Shown here piece after piece: positions 1 to 7,592 of a stretch of DNA of 20,391 nt; the first letter of the stretch is position 1; each line of letters opens with the position of its first letter. Location: the NCBI GenBank assembly GCA_020718525.1, contig DYRX01000026.1:3721-24111 (forward strand), read 5' to 3'. The position numbers were made by a program, and so were the translations under genes. Source of the stretch: Victivallis vadensis. GTDB taxonomy: Bacteria; Verrucomicrobiota; Lentisphaeria; Victivallales; GWF2-50-93. The notes beneath the pieces were generated by a model. That model saw only the letters and a list, made by a program, of their open reading frames with translations, was not told where the DNA came from and did not search any database.

Positions 1-2
1 TG

Positions 3-1178
3 GCGATTGGAATAGGGCATTCGCCTGAAGCATTGCTGAAAATTTTTTCGAAATGCACGTTCAGCTTGAACACCCTTTTTCTTTTCATCGTCTTTTTTGA
101 AATCGAATGCCTTTCCATTCAGATGTCCGAATCTGGGACGATGAAAAGCATGGTTGCCGTCGTCAAGGCGCATTTGAACCGCAGAAAGGCGATGGCGGTT
201 CTTCCCGCAATCATCGGCTTTCTTCCAATGCCGGGGGGCGCCTTGTTTTCCGCGCCGCTGGTTGACGACTGCGACGAGAACCGCGAGTTTGATCCGATAC
301 TGAAGGCGAAGATCAACTACTGGTTCAGGCACATCTGGGAATACTGGTGGCCTATGTTTCCTGGCGTGCTTCTGGCGATAGAGCTTTCCCGGCTCGAAGC
401 CTGGCAGTTCATGCTTCTTCAGCTCCCAATGAGCATTTTTGCCGTCGCGATAGGATATTTCTTTCTGCTCCGCAGAATAAGCGGGGATCGAGGCGACGAG
501 AATGTCCGCTTCGACCTGGCGACATTTTTTTCAGTTCTGAAGCTTGCGTCTCCGGTCATCACTGCCATGCTTGTATATGGACTGATACGTTTCTTCATTC
601 CGTCCATATCGTCGCTGAATAAATATCTTCCAATGTGTATCGGCATCTTCCTCGCGATACTTCTTCTTCAATTCCTGCATCCGATTGATCAGAAGAAATG
701 GCGGCGGATACTCTGTCACAAGCCCATATATATCATGATTTTATTGGTTTACGCTGTCCTTCTCTACGGAGCGCTGATAGAGGGGAATCTGCCTGACGGC
801 ACGCCTCTCGTCGAAAAAATCGGAGTGGAAATCGTTTCGTTCGGAATACCGAAAACAGCGCTTCTAGTCCTGATCCCCTTCATCTGCGGGGTCTCAACTG
901 GAATAGCAATTGGCTTTGTCGGCGCCAGCTTTCCGATTGTCATGGGGCTGATAGGCGAAAATCCAAGCTTTGCGACTCTGCTCTCGACCACCTTCCTGGC
1001 CTTCGGGAGCGGCTATGTCGGAATGATCGTCTCTCCGGTGCACGTGTGCCTCATCGTGACGAACGAGCACTTCAAGACAGAGCTTATGGACAGCATAAAA
1101 AAGCTCCTCCTGCCTTCTGCGGTCCTCTTTTTGCTCAATCTCTCCTGCTATCTGCTCATGAAGGCTCTGATGCGCTGA
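3..1178 (+). CDS. DUF401 family integral membrane protein (5' end cut off by window)
   Basis: This is a polytopic inner-membrane protein of the DUF401 family, a transporter-like family without an assigned substrate. The frame is open from the first bases of the window, so the true start lies upstream; 391 residues are visible. The conserved family signature GFLPMPGGALFSAPLVDD is present about 75 residues into the visible part. In the family this segment follows roughly 100 N-terminal residues, so some 30-50 are probably missing. Several hydrophobic segments follow, including the WWPMFPGVLLAIEL region, two helices near the middle and GSGYVGMIVSPVHVCLIVT near the C-terminus, which is also typical of the family. 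A TTG at 33 could serve as a start but has no Shine-Dalgarno sequence and would remove aligned family sequence. The 3' end overlaps the convergent helicase gene by 23 bp. The family call is firm; the function is unknown. Confidence 0.85.
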   Translation, partial: AIGIGHSPEALLKIFSKCTFSLNTLFLFIVFFEIECLSIQMSESGTMKSMVAVVKAHLNRRKAMAVLPAIIGFLPMPGGALFSAPLVDDCDENREFDPILKAKINYWFRHIWEYWWPMFPGVLLAIELSRLEAWQFMLLQLPMSIFAVAIGYFFLLRRISGDRGDENVRFDLATFFSVLKLASPVITAMLVYGLIRFFIPSISSLNKYLPMCIGIFLAILLLQFLHPIDQKKWRRILCHKPIYIMILLVYAVLLYGALIEGNLPDGTPLVEKIGVEIVSFGIPKTALLVLIPFICGVSTGIAIGFVGASFPIVMGLIGENPSFATLLSTTFLAFGSGYVGMIVSPVHVCLIVTNEHFKTELMDSIKKLLLPSAVLFLLNLSCYLLMKALMR

Positions 1179-4100
1179 GAAGAAACTCCATCTCTTCGTC
1201 GCCGATTCTTCTGAAAGCCGAGGAGTTCTCGACGAGCCTGTCGAAAAGCTCGTTTTTTCTGCCGTGAAGCTCCAGAACCCTCTCCTCGACGCTTCCTTTC
1301 ACCGCCAGCTTCGCTATGTCAACCTTTTTTGTCTGTCCAATCCTGTGGGTTCTGTCGGCCGCCTGATTTTCCACCGCCGGATTCCACCACGGGTCATAGA
1401 CGATCACACGGTCCGCCGAAGGAAGATTCAAGCCGTATCCGCCAGCTTTCAGGCTCAGCAGAAAGAGTGGAATGTCCGGATTCGAATTGAAGCTTTTCAC
1501 GCGATCCATGCGGTCAATCGTCCCGCCGTCCAAATATTCGTATGAAATCCCGACGGAATCGAGCCATTCCCTGACGATTTTCAGCAGGCTTGTGAACTGG
1601 CTGAAGAATAGGGTCCTGTGCCCTGAATCAATGCTCTCTAGAACTAGTTCCCTCAAGAGCTCCATCTTGGCGGATTTGCAGTCTGAAGGACGCATTTCCT
1701 CGGGCAGAAGAAGGGGATGACAGCATATCTGCCTGAGGCGCAGAAGGCAGGTCAGCACGTTCATTCTTCTGGACTTGTCTCCAGATGCCATCGCCCTGAA
1801 TTCCTCTCTGCCTTTCTGGAGGAGTTCTTCGTATGCCCGAGCCTGCGATGGCTCGAAGTCGCAGAAGACGACATGCTCCGTCTTTTCCGGTATTTCAGGG
1901 GCGACATGCGCCTTTTTTCTTCTCATCATGAACGGTCCCGTCCTTGCTGGAAGCTCATTCTGGGCGGCGGAGCTGTCATCAGAACAGAATTTGCCTTTGA
2001 AGCTCTGCTGGGTTCCGAGCAGTCCCGGATGCAGAAAATCGAAGATGGACCAGAGATCCATGGGGCTGTTTTCCAGCGGAGTGCCTGTGAGCACAATTCT
2101 GTGTAGAGAATTGATCCGCTTGCAGGACATCGCATTGTCGGTGCCGGGATTTTTGATGTGCTGTGCCTCGTCCAGAATCAGGCAGTTGAACATGGATGGA
2201 AGGCATTTTTCGATGTCCCGCCTCATTATGGTGTAACTGCAAATTAGAAGATCATGCGAATCGCTTTTCTCCCAGAAGCTTTCATCCCTGTCCTCGCCCC
2301 TTACTATCGCAGTGCGGAAATCCGGAGTGAAGCGCTCCGCTTCGAGTTTCCAGTTTTCCACAAGACTGCTTGGGCATATGATCAGGGAGGGGAGCATGGT
2401 CTGCTCAAGCTCCCTGAAGCGCGAGAGAAGCGCCAAAGCCTGAACCGTCTTGCCAAGCCCCATTTCGTCTGCGAGAATGAAGTTGAAGCGCCTCTTCAGC
2501 ATCCTGAGCATCCATCGAATGGCGTCCTTCTGATATTCCCTGAGCTCCCCTCGGAATGATTTTGAAACGGCCAGGTCCACGTTTTTGGGGTTGTCTTCCT
2601 GCGGAGGCGAGGGTGGCATCCCCTCAATGGAGACTGTGCACGAAGCGGCTTTCGATGTAAAATATTCGCATGCCGCCCGAGGAATGAGCAAATCCTCTCC
2701 ACCCGACGAATTCCGCTTCGCCTTCACAATGTCCCAGGTGGAAAGGACGAAATCCTTCAATTTCTCGGACACGCGGTAAAATCCCCCGGAAATTGACATA
2801 TACTCGTCTCCGGATCTGCAGGAGTTGAGCAGTTCCGTCCACGCCGGTCCCTTTTTCCCGTCCTGCAGGGCGAAGCTTAGTCCGAAGCGCGTCTCGTCGG
2901 AATTCTCCGATATGCGTCTCAGAGCGGCGCGAAGCTCTCCGCCAGGCTTAAAATTTGTCGTTTCAAAAAGGATTTTGCGCGATTCCGCCCTCCAAAGCGG
3001 CAGGACCGCGTCGAGGAAGACTCCCGTCTGCTCGGGATCTTCCAAAATAAACGAATTTGCGTCACTGCCCCGCCTGGCGAAGCCGAACATGAGAAGTTCT
3101 TCGAGCGCCTGGGTCTCGGCCTCCTTGTCGCGCCTGAAAGATTTGTCGCCGCCACTGCTGTGGGTATTTTCCGCACCTGGCTTGAGGATGACCCCGTCGT
3201 AGTCGAAGTAGAGCATCAGTTCGAGCTCCTTCCGCGACGAGTCCGGAGGCCTTATCTGATAGCTCGGAACAAACTTTTTTCTCCTGATCATCTTAGGCGC
3301 GGACTGTATGACCCTGAAATACTTCTGGGGAAACTGCGAGATGAGCGCCATTGCCTCGTTGCTGTCGAGGGAAGTCTCCTCTAGCCTGAAAAAAGCCCTG
3401 ATGAGGCTGATGTCCGCTGTGCCTGGAATCCACCAGTAGTCCCCGCCTGCGCCAATCCAGCATCCGCATCTGCCCATTATGATCCCGTAGTCCTTCGCGG
3501 CGACGACGCGCCCCGAAGAATCGAGCAGGGCAGGTCTGAACACCTGCCTTCCTGAAGGAGCCTGATTTAGCGCGATGGCAGGCTCCGCAGGCATTCTGTT
3601 CACATGCAGGACGCGCTCCCCGGAAAATATTGCCGGAAAATCCGGAAGACAGTGGAAAAGCTCGGAGAGAGACTCCGAATTCGCCCTCAAAATGTTGCCG
3701 TCCGAGTCCAGATTCAGAGCCAGAAAACGGATGATCTGCCTTTCCTGCAGGGAGAATTGCGAAATTCGCAGATTCGCCCCTATCATGTCCTTGAAATGCA
3801 ACTGCTTGAGATTGCTCATGTTACCGACATATTCGCGGACGGAGGAAAAAAGCTTGACTGCGATCGCGCATTTGTCCCAGCGGGTCGGAAAATGTGGAAC
3901 CCCCGAAGGAAAATGAATCTCAAGCCTGGCGCCTCCGGAACACGCCGACGCCTGCTTTGAAACCGATAGGAAATCAACCGGCGGAAGCCCGGAATCCGTG
4001 AAAAAATCCTGCCTGCTCCTCCGCTCCGAGAAAAACGACTCGAATCTGGCACAATGCATCGCCAGTGCGGCGGCATGCACGCATGGATTTGCATCGGGGC

Positions 4101-4329
4101 AGTCCGGACAGCGGGCGGCTAGCTCCCCGGCTTCATTTTCCGCCAGGCTGATCCTGAGCAGTCTCTTTTTTCCGTCGGACTGCGAATTTCGCAGAGCGGC
4201 GCGCAGAGCCCCAGCACCGTCGAAATAGCAGTATGCGACAGGAGCCCCTTTCAGATACTGGACAGCCTTTTTACGCGTGTCCTCGGAGCATTTCTGCCCG
4301 ATGAATTTTCTTATCTGCGCGATATTCAA
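1156..4329 (-). CDS. SNF2-family DEAD/H-like helicase with N-terminal SWIM zinc finger
   Basis: This is a Swi2/Snf2 ATPase of the bacterial RapA/HepA-like superfamily 2 group, 1057 aa. Proteins of this type translocate on duplex DNA and remodel protein-DNA complexes; the target here is unknown. A SWIM-type zinc finger (CPDC and CVH, residues 74-85) lies near the N-terminus. Residues about 100-580 form the poorly conserved SNF2-associated region. The helicase core follows: motif I GLGKT with Lys627, motif II DEAQ at 720-723, motif III LTGTP, and in the second RecA lobe GGYGLNL, DPWWNP and QAADRTHRIGQ ending at 999. All key residues are present, so it should be active. The start is TTG, supported by a GGAG on the minus strand seven bases upstream (4337-4340); an ATG a little upstream is out of frame. 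It is divergent from fabG across a 168-bp gap in which no clear promoter stands out, and its 3' end overlaps the DUF401 gene. Confidence 0.93.
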   Translation of the reverse strand: MNIAQIRKFIGQKCSEDTRKKAVQYLKGAPVAYCYFDGAGALRAALRNSQSDGKKRLLRISLAENEAGELAARCPDCPDANPCVHAAALAMHCARFESFFSERRSRQDFFTDSGLPPVDFLSVSKQASACSGGARLEIHFPSGVPHFPTRWDKCAIAVKLFSSVREYVGNMSNLKQLHFKDMIGANLRISQFSLQERQIIRFLALNLDSDGNILRANSESLSELFHCLPDFPAIFSGERVLHVNRMPAEPAIALNQAPSGRQVFRPALLDSSGRVVAAKDYGIIMGRCGCWIGAGGDYWWIPGTADISLIRAFFRLEETSLDSNEAMALISQFPQKYFRVIQSAPKMIRRKKFVPSYQIRPPDSSRKELELMLYFDYDGVILKPGAENTHSSGGDKSFRRDKEAETQALEELLMFGFARRGSDANSFILEDPEQTGVFLDAVLPLWRAESRKILFETTNFKPGGELRAALRRISENSDETRFGLSFALQDGKKGPAWTELLNSCRSGDEYMSISGGFYRVSEKLKDFVLSTWDIVKAKRNSSGGEDLLIPRAACEYFTSKAASCTVSIEGMPPSPPQEDNPKNVDLAVSKSFRGELREYQKDAIRWMLRMLKRRFNFILADEMGLGKTVQALALLSRFRELEQTMLPSLIICPSSLVENWKLEAERFTPDFRTAIVRGEDRDESFWEKSDSHDLLICSYTIMRRDIEKCLPSMFNCLILDEAQHIKNPGTDNAMSCKRINSLHRIVLTGTPLENSPMDLWSIFDFLHPGLLGTQQSFKGKFCSDDSSAAQNELPARTGPFMMRRKKAHVAPEIPEKTEHVVFCDFEPSQARAYEELLQKGREEFRAMASGDKSRRMNVLTCLLRLRQICCHPLLLPEEMRPSDCKSAKMELLRELVLESIDSGHRTLFFSQFTSLLKIVREWLDSVGISYEYLDGGTIDRMDRVKSFNSNPDIPLFLLSLKAGGYGLNLPSADRVIVYDPWWNPAVENQAADRTHRIGQTKKVDIAKLAVKGSVEERVLELHGRKNELFDRLVENSSAFRRIGDEEMEFLLSASEPS
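3758..3770 (+). repeat. TGCGAAATTCGCA word, copy 1
   Basis: This is an exact 13-base near-palindrome (TGCGAA arms, central A) inside the SNF2 gene. The coding strand carries the complement, in the frame encoding LRISQ. Confidence 0.7.
4181..4193 (-). repeat. TGCGAAATTCGCA word, copy 2
   Basis: This is an exact copy on the minus strand in the SNF2 gene, encoding LRNSQ. Its orientation is opposite to copy 1, 423 bases away. Confidence 0.7.
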
Positions 4330-4336
4330 ACGCCTT

Positions 4337-4340
4337 CTCC
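4337..4340 (-). promoter_or_regulatory. Shine-Dalgarno supporting a TTG start
   Basis: On the minus strand a GGAG followed by AAGG lies seven bases before the TTG at 4329. This spacing supports TTG as the start of the SNF2 helicase. The nearby ATG is out of frame with the helicase. Confidence 0.55.
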
Positions 4341-4497
4341 GCCATTTGTTTAAAAGGGTTGAATCTACACCCGCACAGAAGCATTTTCAATTTTAAATTT
4401 TCAGTTTGGAAAATTCGTTCGGCAATGTAGTTTAACGGAGTCTTTCAAACAATTGGACGCTATGGAATTGAAAACATAATAGGAAGGTGAAAAGAAA

Positions 4498-5247
4498 ATG
4501 TCTGAGAAAAGGCTTTCCGGGCAGGTCGCACTGGTTACTGGCGGAGCAAGAGGAATAGGCAAGGCTATCTGCGAGCGGCTCGCCGCTGAAGGCGCAAGCC
4601 TTGCGATCGTGGACGTCCTCAAGGATGTTGCAGAGGCGACTGCGCAGGAATTCAGAGACAAGGGCGTGAGAGCGGAGGCCTTCGCGACAAACGTGGTCAG
4701 CTTCGCAGAGGCGGAAGCGACTGTGAAGGCCGCAGTCGAGAGCTTTTCAAAGATAGACATACTCGTCAACAACGCCGGCATCACGAGAGACACACTGATA
4801 ATGAGGATGAGCGACGATGACTGGGACAAGGTGATTGCCGTCAATCTCAAGGGAGTCTTCAATTTCACGAAGGCGGCTATCCGCCCGATGATGAAGGCAA
4901 GATACGGCAGAATAATCAATATCGCCTCGGTCGTCGGAGTCATGGGCAATGCCGGACAGGCGAACTACTCCGCTTCGAAGGCTGGCGTAATCGGCCTGAC
5001 AAAGACTTCCGCCAAGGAGCTGGCTTCAAGAAACATCAACGTCAATGCTGTCGCTCCCGGCTATATTGCGACGGCGATGACCAAGGAATTGCCTGAGCAG
5101 GCGAAGGAGGCATTTATGAGGGTGACTCCGATACAGAGGCCGGGCTCTCCGGAGGATGTAGCAGGGGCGGTATATTTTCTCGCATCCTCTGATTCAAACT
5201 ACATCACCGGACAAGTCATCCACGTGGATGGCGGCATGGTGATGTAA
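4498..5247 (+). CDS. fabG: 3-oxoacyl-ACP reductase FabG
   Basis: This NADPH-dependent short-chain dehydrogenase reduces 3-oxoacyl-ACP to 3-hydroxyacyl-ACP in type II fatty-acid elongation in the cytosol. At 249 aa it has the usual FabG length. The Rossmann cofactor motif TGGARGIG is at residues 14-21 and NNAG at 91-94. The catalytic tetrad is complete: Asn116, Ser144, Tyr157 and Lys161 in the YSASK motif. The C-terminus, ITGQVIHVDGGMVM, is typical of FabG. The ATG is preceded by AGGAAGG at 4481-4487 with ten bases spacing. It is the first gene of a fabG-acpP-fabF group. The 182-bp gap to acpP suggests acpP also has its own control. The neighbouring acpP and fabF make the FabG assignment much safer than for an isolated SDR. 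Confidence 0.95.
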   Translation: MSEKRLSGQVALVTGGARGIGKAICERLAAEGASLAIVDVLKDVAEATAQEFRDKGVRAEAFATNVVSFAEAEATVKAAVESFSKIDILVNNAGITRDTLIMRMSDDDWDKVIAVNLKGVFNFTKAAIRPMMKARYGRIINIASVVGVMGNAGQANYSASKAGVIGLTKTSAKELASRNINVNAVAPGYIATAMTKELPEQAKEAFMRVTPIQRPGSPEDVAGAVYFLASSDSNYITGQVIHVDGGMVM

Positions 5248-5361
5248 AAAAATAGTAAAATTCGCATGATTCAGGATTGAATTTGCTGAAGGACGTGTTA
5301 GTTTCCGTGGCTTCTCGGGGCGTGTCGGATTTTTACGGCGCAACTCCCGTCGCGGAACGGA

Positions 5362-5386
5362 AGCTTCAGACAGAAGCTGAAGTCTG
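5362..5386 (+). promoter_or_regulatory. Overlapping alternative hairpins in the acpP leader
   Basis: In the 182-bp gap upstream of acpP, three perfect stems compete for the same bases: AGCTTC (5362-5367) with GAAGCT (5373-5378), CTTCAG (5364-5369) with CTGAAG (5377-5382), and CAGAC (5367-5371) with GTCTG (5382-5386). No T-tract follows, so this is not a standard terminator. A role in acpP regulation is speculative. The rest of the gap holds no convincing sigma70 promoter. Confidence 0.3.
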
Positions 5387-5416
5387 GACAAATCAACGAG
5401 AGCAAAATCATAACTT

Positions 5417-5423
5417 AAGGAGG
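5417..5423 (+). promoter_or_regulatory. Strong Shine-Dalgarno of acpP
   Basis: AAGGAGG lies six bases before the ATG at 5430. It fixes the acpP start and argues against a long N-terminal extension, although the frame stays open to the TTG at 5277. Confidence 0.85.
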
Positions 5424-5429
5424 ACCGGA

Positions 5430-5666
5430 ATGTCTTCGATTGCTGAAAAAGTGAAGGAAATCGTGGTCAATCAGCTTGGAGTTCAGCCTGATCAGGTTGT
5501 GCCCGAAGCGAAATTCATCGAGGATCTTGGGGCTGACTCGCTTGATCAAGTGGAGCTCGTAATGGCTCTCGAAGAAGAATTCGGCGCGGACATTCCAGAC
5601 GAAGACGCCGAAAAGCTTACGACAGTCGGCGACGCCATCAAATACATCGAAGGTCACCAGCAATAG
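5430..5666 (+). CDS. acpP: Acyl carrier protein
   Basis: ACP carries growing acyl chains as thioesters on a 4'-phosphopantetheine arm and is the shared substrate carrier for FabG and FabF. The protein is 78 aa, acidic and of standard length. The attachment motif GADSLDQVE places the modified serine at Ser37 (DSL at 36-38), followed by the helix II recognition surface VELVMALEEEFG. The start was chosen at 5430 because a perfect AAGGAGG sits at optimal distance and the encoded N-terminus MSSIAEKVKEIV matches the family. The same frame is open upstream to a TTG at 5277, but those 51 residues do not resemble ACP and that codon has no ribosome-binding site. A terminator-like hairpin follows immediately, consistent with the much higher ACP demand relative to FabF. 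Confidence 0.97.
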   Translation: MSSIAEKVKEIVVNQLGVQPDQVVPEAKFIEDLGADSLDQVELVMALEEEFGADIPDEDAEKLTTVGDAIKYIEGHQQ

Positions 5667-5683
5667 TGATTTTTCGCAATGGC

Positions 5684-5722
5684 AAGGGTCATTCCTCAGA
5701 CAAAGAGAAATGACCCTTTTTT
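5684..5722 (+). terminator. Rho-independent terminator/attenuator between acpP and fabF
   Basis: A perfect 10-bp stem, AAGGGTCATT (5684-5693) with AATGACCCTT (5709-5718), is extended inward by CTC/GAG past one mismatch, leaving a 7-base loop. The right arm runs into a six-T tract (5717-5722). The U-tract ends five bases before the fabF Shine-Dalgarno, and no promoter is evident in between, so fabF is probably transcribed by read-through. Confidence 0.8.
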
Positions 5723-5740
5723 ACATTGGAGGCTGACACG

Positions 5741-6988
5741 ATGAGCGAGAGACGCGTAGTTGTCACGGGAATAGGCATTTTGTCCTGCGTAGGAAACAAT
5801 CTTCCCTCCTTTTGGGATTCGCTTGTCAACGGACGTTGCGGCATTGGCAAGGTGACGCACTTCGACGCTTCTCGACACAGGACCCAGATTGCAGGGCAGT
5901 TGAAGGACTTCAGCATTTCCGCCTACATGCCGGAAAAGGAGGCGCGCCGCCTGGATCCCTTCTGCCATTATGCGATTGCCGCCGCCGACGAGGCTCTCCA
6001 AAATGCGGGCATCCCGAAAGATCTCAGCGGTTTCAATCCAGAACGGATCGGCGTGGTTGTCAGCAGTGGCATCGGCGGCATCAAGGTTTTCGAAGACCAA
6101 TGCCATGTTCTCAAGGACAGGGGACCGGAAAGAATTTCCCCGCTCCTTATTCCTATGCTCATAATTGACATGGCATCTGGCTGTCTGTCAATGAGATATG
6201 GCGCAAAGGGCCCGAATTTCGGAGTCGTCACTGCATGCGCGACGGCATGCCATTCCATTGGCGAGTCCTTCTGGATAATAAAGCGCGGCGACGCGGATCT
6301 CATGCTTTCCGGCGGAGCGGAATCATCCATCTCTCCGATCGGCTTTGCCGGCTTCTGCTCGATGAAGGCGATGAGCCAGAGAAACGACGATCCTCTCCAC
6401 GCTAGCAGACCCTTTGACATGGACAGGGACGGTTTCGTCATGTCCGAGGGTGCAGGCGTGCTAGTGATAGAGGAGCTTGAACACGCGAAAAGGCGCGGCG
6501 CTGAAATCCTTGCTGAAATCGTCGGCTACGGCGCTACTGCAGACGCATATCATATCACTTCGCCTGCTCCGGGCGGCACAGGCGCGGCGGCGGCGCTCAG
6601 AAATGCGCTTGCAAGAGCATCTCTTCAGCCAGCCGATCTCGACTATATCAACGCCCACGGAACAAGCACGGATCTGAACGACAAATACGAGACTCAGGCG
6701 ATCAAGCTCGCCCTAGGCGAACACGCCCGCAAAGTGAGCATCAGCAGTACGAAGGGGACGACCGGACACGCTCTTGGCGCTGCTGGCGCACTGGAAACAA
6801 GCGCCTGCATCATGGCGATGAGGACCGGCATCGTTCCGCCGACGATCAATTATACGACGCCTGATCCGGAATGCGACCTCGACTATACGCCCAACCAGGC
6901 GATTGAAAAGCAAATCAAGACTGCGGCAAACATAAATCTCGGATTTGGCGGACATAACGCCGTCCTTGTGCTGAAAAAGTTCGAATGA
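5741..6988 (+). CDS. fabF: 3-oxoacyl-ACP synthase II (beta-ketoacyl-ACP synthase FabF)
   Basis: FabF condenses malonyl-ACP with acyl-ACP, the elongation step of type II fatty-acid synthesis. The protein has 415 aa, the usual length for KAS II. The catalytic residues are Cys166 in VTACATAC, His306 in NAHGTSTDLND and His343 in TGHALGAAGA, with the conserved Lys338 in SSTKGTTGH and the gating Phe402 in LGFGGHN. The start is the ATG at 5741, with GGAGG at 5728-5732 and eight bases spacing; an in-frame TTG at 5726 lies inside this ribosome-binding site. It is third in the fab cluster and sits downstream of the acpP terminator hairpin. No terminator is clear after the stop; a T-rich run precedes the next promoter. 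Confidence 0.95.
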   Translation: MSERRVVVTGIGILSCVGNNLPSFWDSLVNGRCGIGKVTHFDASRHRTQIAGQLKDFSISAYMPEKEARRLDPFCHYAIAAADEALQNAGIPKDLSGFNPERIGVVVSSGIGGIKVFEDQCHVLKDRGPERISPLLIPMLIIDMASGCLSMRYGAKGPNFGVVTACATACHSIGESFWIIKRGDADLMLSGGAESSISPIGFAGFCSMKAMSQRNDDPLHASRPFDMDRDGFVMSEGAGVLVIEELEHAKRRGAEILAEIVGYGATADAYHITSPAPGGTGAAAALRNALARASLQPADLDYINAHGTSTDLNDKYETQAIKLALGEHARKVSISSTKGTTGHALGAAGALETSACIMAMRTGIVPPTINYTTPDPECDLDYTPNQAIEKQIKTAANINLGFGGHNAVLVLKKFE

Positions 6989-7004
6989 TTTTTTTAAGAC
7001 AGCA

Positions 7005-7027
7005 AAGCGCTTGACATTTTGCGCTTG
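7005..7027 (+). promoter_or_regulatory. Repeat and dyad flanking the -35 box (candidate operator)
   Basis: AAGCGC (7005-7010) and GCGCTT (7021-7026) form a dyad with a 10-base centre that contains the TTGACA -35 box. The same stretch also holds a direct repeat of GCGCTTG at 7007 and 7021. Its position suggests an operator for a repressor, but no regulator is identified. Confidence 0.35.
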
Positions 7028-7039
7028 GAAGTCTAAACT
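7011..7039 (+). promoter_or_regulatory. Sigma70-type promoter of the LysM/phoH block
   Basis: A perfect -35 TTGACA (7011-7016), a 17-base spacer and a -10 TAAACT (7034-7039) lie in the short gap after fabF. Transcription should begin near 7046, giving a leader of about 50 bases before the LysM gene. This is the best promoter match in the window. Confidence 0.7.
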
Positions 7040-7097
7040 ATCGGAAGTGGCAAATGGAGCAAAGTCCGCGCCAAATAAAAAAAGGAGAAAAGGCGTC

Positions 7098-7592
7098 ATG
7101 AATACAAGAGATTTACTTTCAATTCTGGCAGGTGTTGCAATTGCTTCTCAGATAATAGGTTGCGCCAGCCCAAAGCTTGCGTCCACTCCGCTTGACGCCG
7201 AAGAGGAGCTCTGGCAGGCATCTGTCAAAAGCAGTTATCCTTCCTGGACGCATCCGCAAACGGAGCCGCCTGTGGACATCAACATGACCCCGGGAGCCGA
7301 GCCTGAAGCGATCATGGTCGGAGAAAAAATTGTCGAGCTCGAAACTCCGACAATCAAAGATACTGTCATCGAGCAGGAAGTGGACATAATTGCTCCTGCC
7401 GTCCCCGCCGCACCTGCGGGAAATGATCAGACATATGTCACGCAAAGGGGAGACTCCCTCTGGAAGATCGCCGACAAATTTTATGGCGACGGCAAGAAGT
7501 GGCAGGCGATAGCTGACGCAAACAAGAGTGTACTCCCCAATCCCAACAAGGTGAAGCCGGGACTTACGCTCAGCATTCCTCCGGGAAAATGA
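7098..7592 (+). CDS. LysM-domain lipoprotein
   Basis: This is a small predicted lipoprotein of 164 aa that should bind peptidoglycan. It begins with a short charged n-region, a hydrophobic segment and a lipobox-like IIGC with the lipidated cysteine at Cys22, so export and lipid anchoring are expected. Residues 23-110 are a low-complexity, Pro/Glu/Ala-rich linker. One LysM domain occupies residues 112-161, with the characteristic GDSLWKIADKFYGDG and a closing KPGLTLSIPP. The ATG at 7098 has AGGAG at 7083-7087; in-frame upstream codons would place charged sequence before the signal peptide. A sigma70-type promoter lies about 60 bases upstream. Its stop overlaps the ATG of a candidate small ORF as ATGA. 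The domain call is clear; the exact role (envelope tethering or hydrolase partner) is not. Confidence 0.88.
   Translation: MNTRDLLSILAGVAIASQIIGCASPKLASTPLDAEEELWQASVKSSYPSWTHPQTEPPVDINMTPGAEPEAIMVGEKIVELETPTIKDTVIEQEVDIIAPAVPAAPAGNDQTYVTQRGDSLWKIADKFYGDGKKWQAIADANKSVLPNPNKVKPGLTLSIPPGK

Noticed and set aside
1717..2106. Plus-strand open frames of 100-150 codons inside the helicase region
   Set aside because: They are antisense shadows of the SNF2 gene, with no recognisable domains or ribosome-binding sites, while the minus frame carries all helicase motifs.
4453..4480. TTGGAC-N16-CATAAT as a fabG promoter
   Set aside because: Transcription would start inside the AGGAAGG ribosome-binding site of fabG and remove most of it, leaving almost no leader.
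5261..5269. AAATTCGCA as a further copy of the repeated word
   Set aside because: Only 9 of 13 bases match, as for GCGAAATTC at 5509; these are not counted.
5384..5414. TGGACA-N18-CATAAC as an acpP promoter
   Set aside because: The implied start falls within the AAGGAGG of acpP and the spacing is poor.
5277..5429. N-terminal extension of ACP by 51 residues from a TTG
   Set aside because: The extra residues do not resemble ACP, and a perfect Shine-Dalgarno precedes the normal ATG at 5430.
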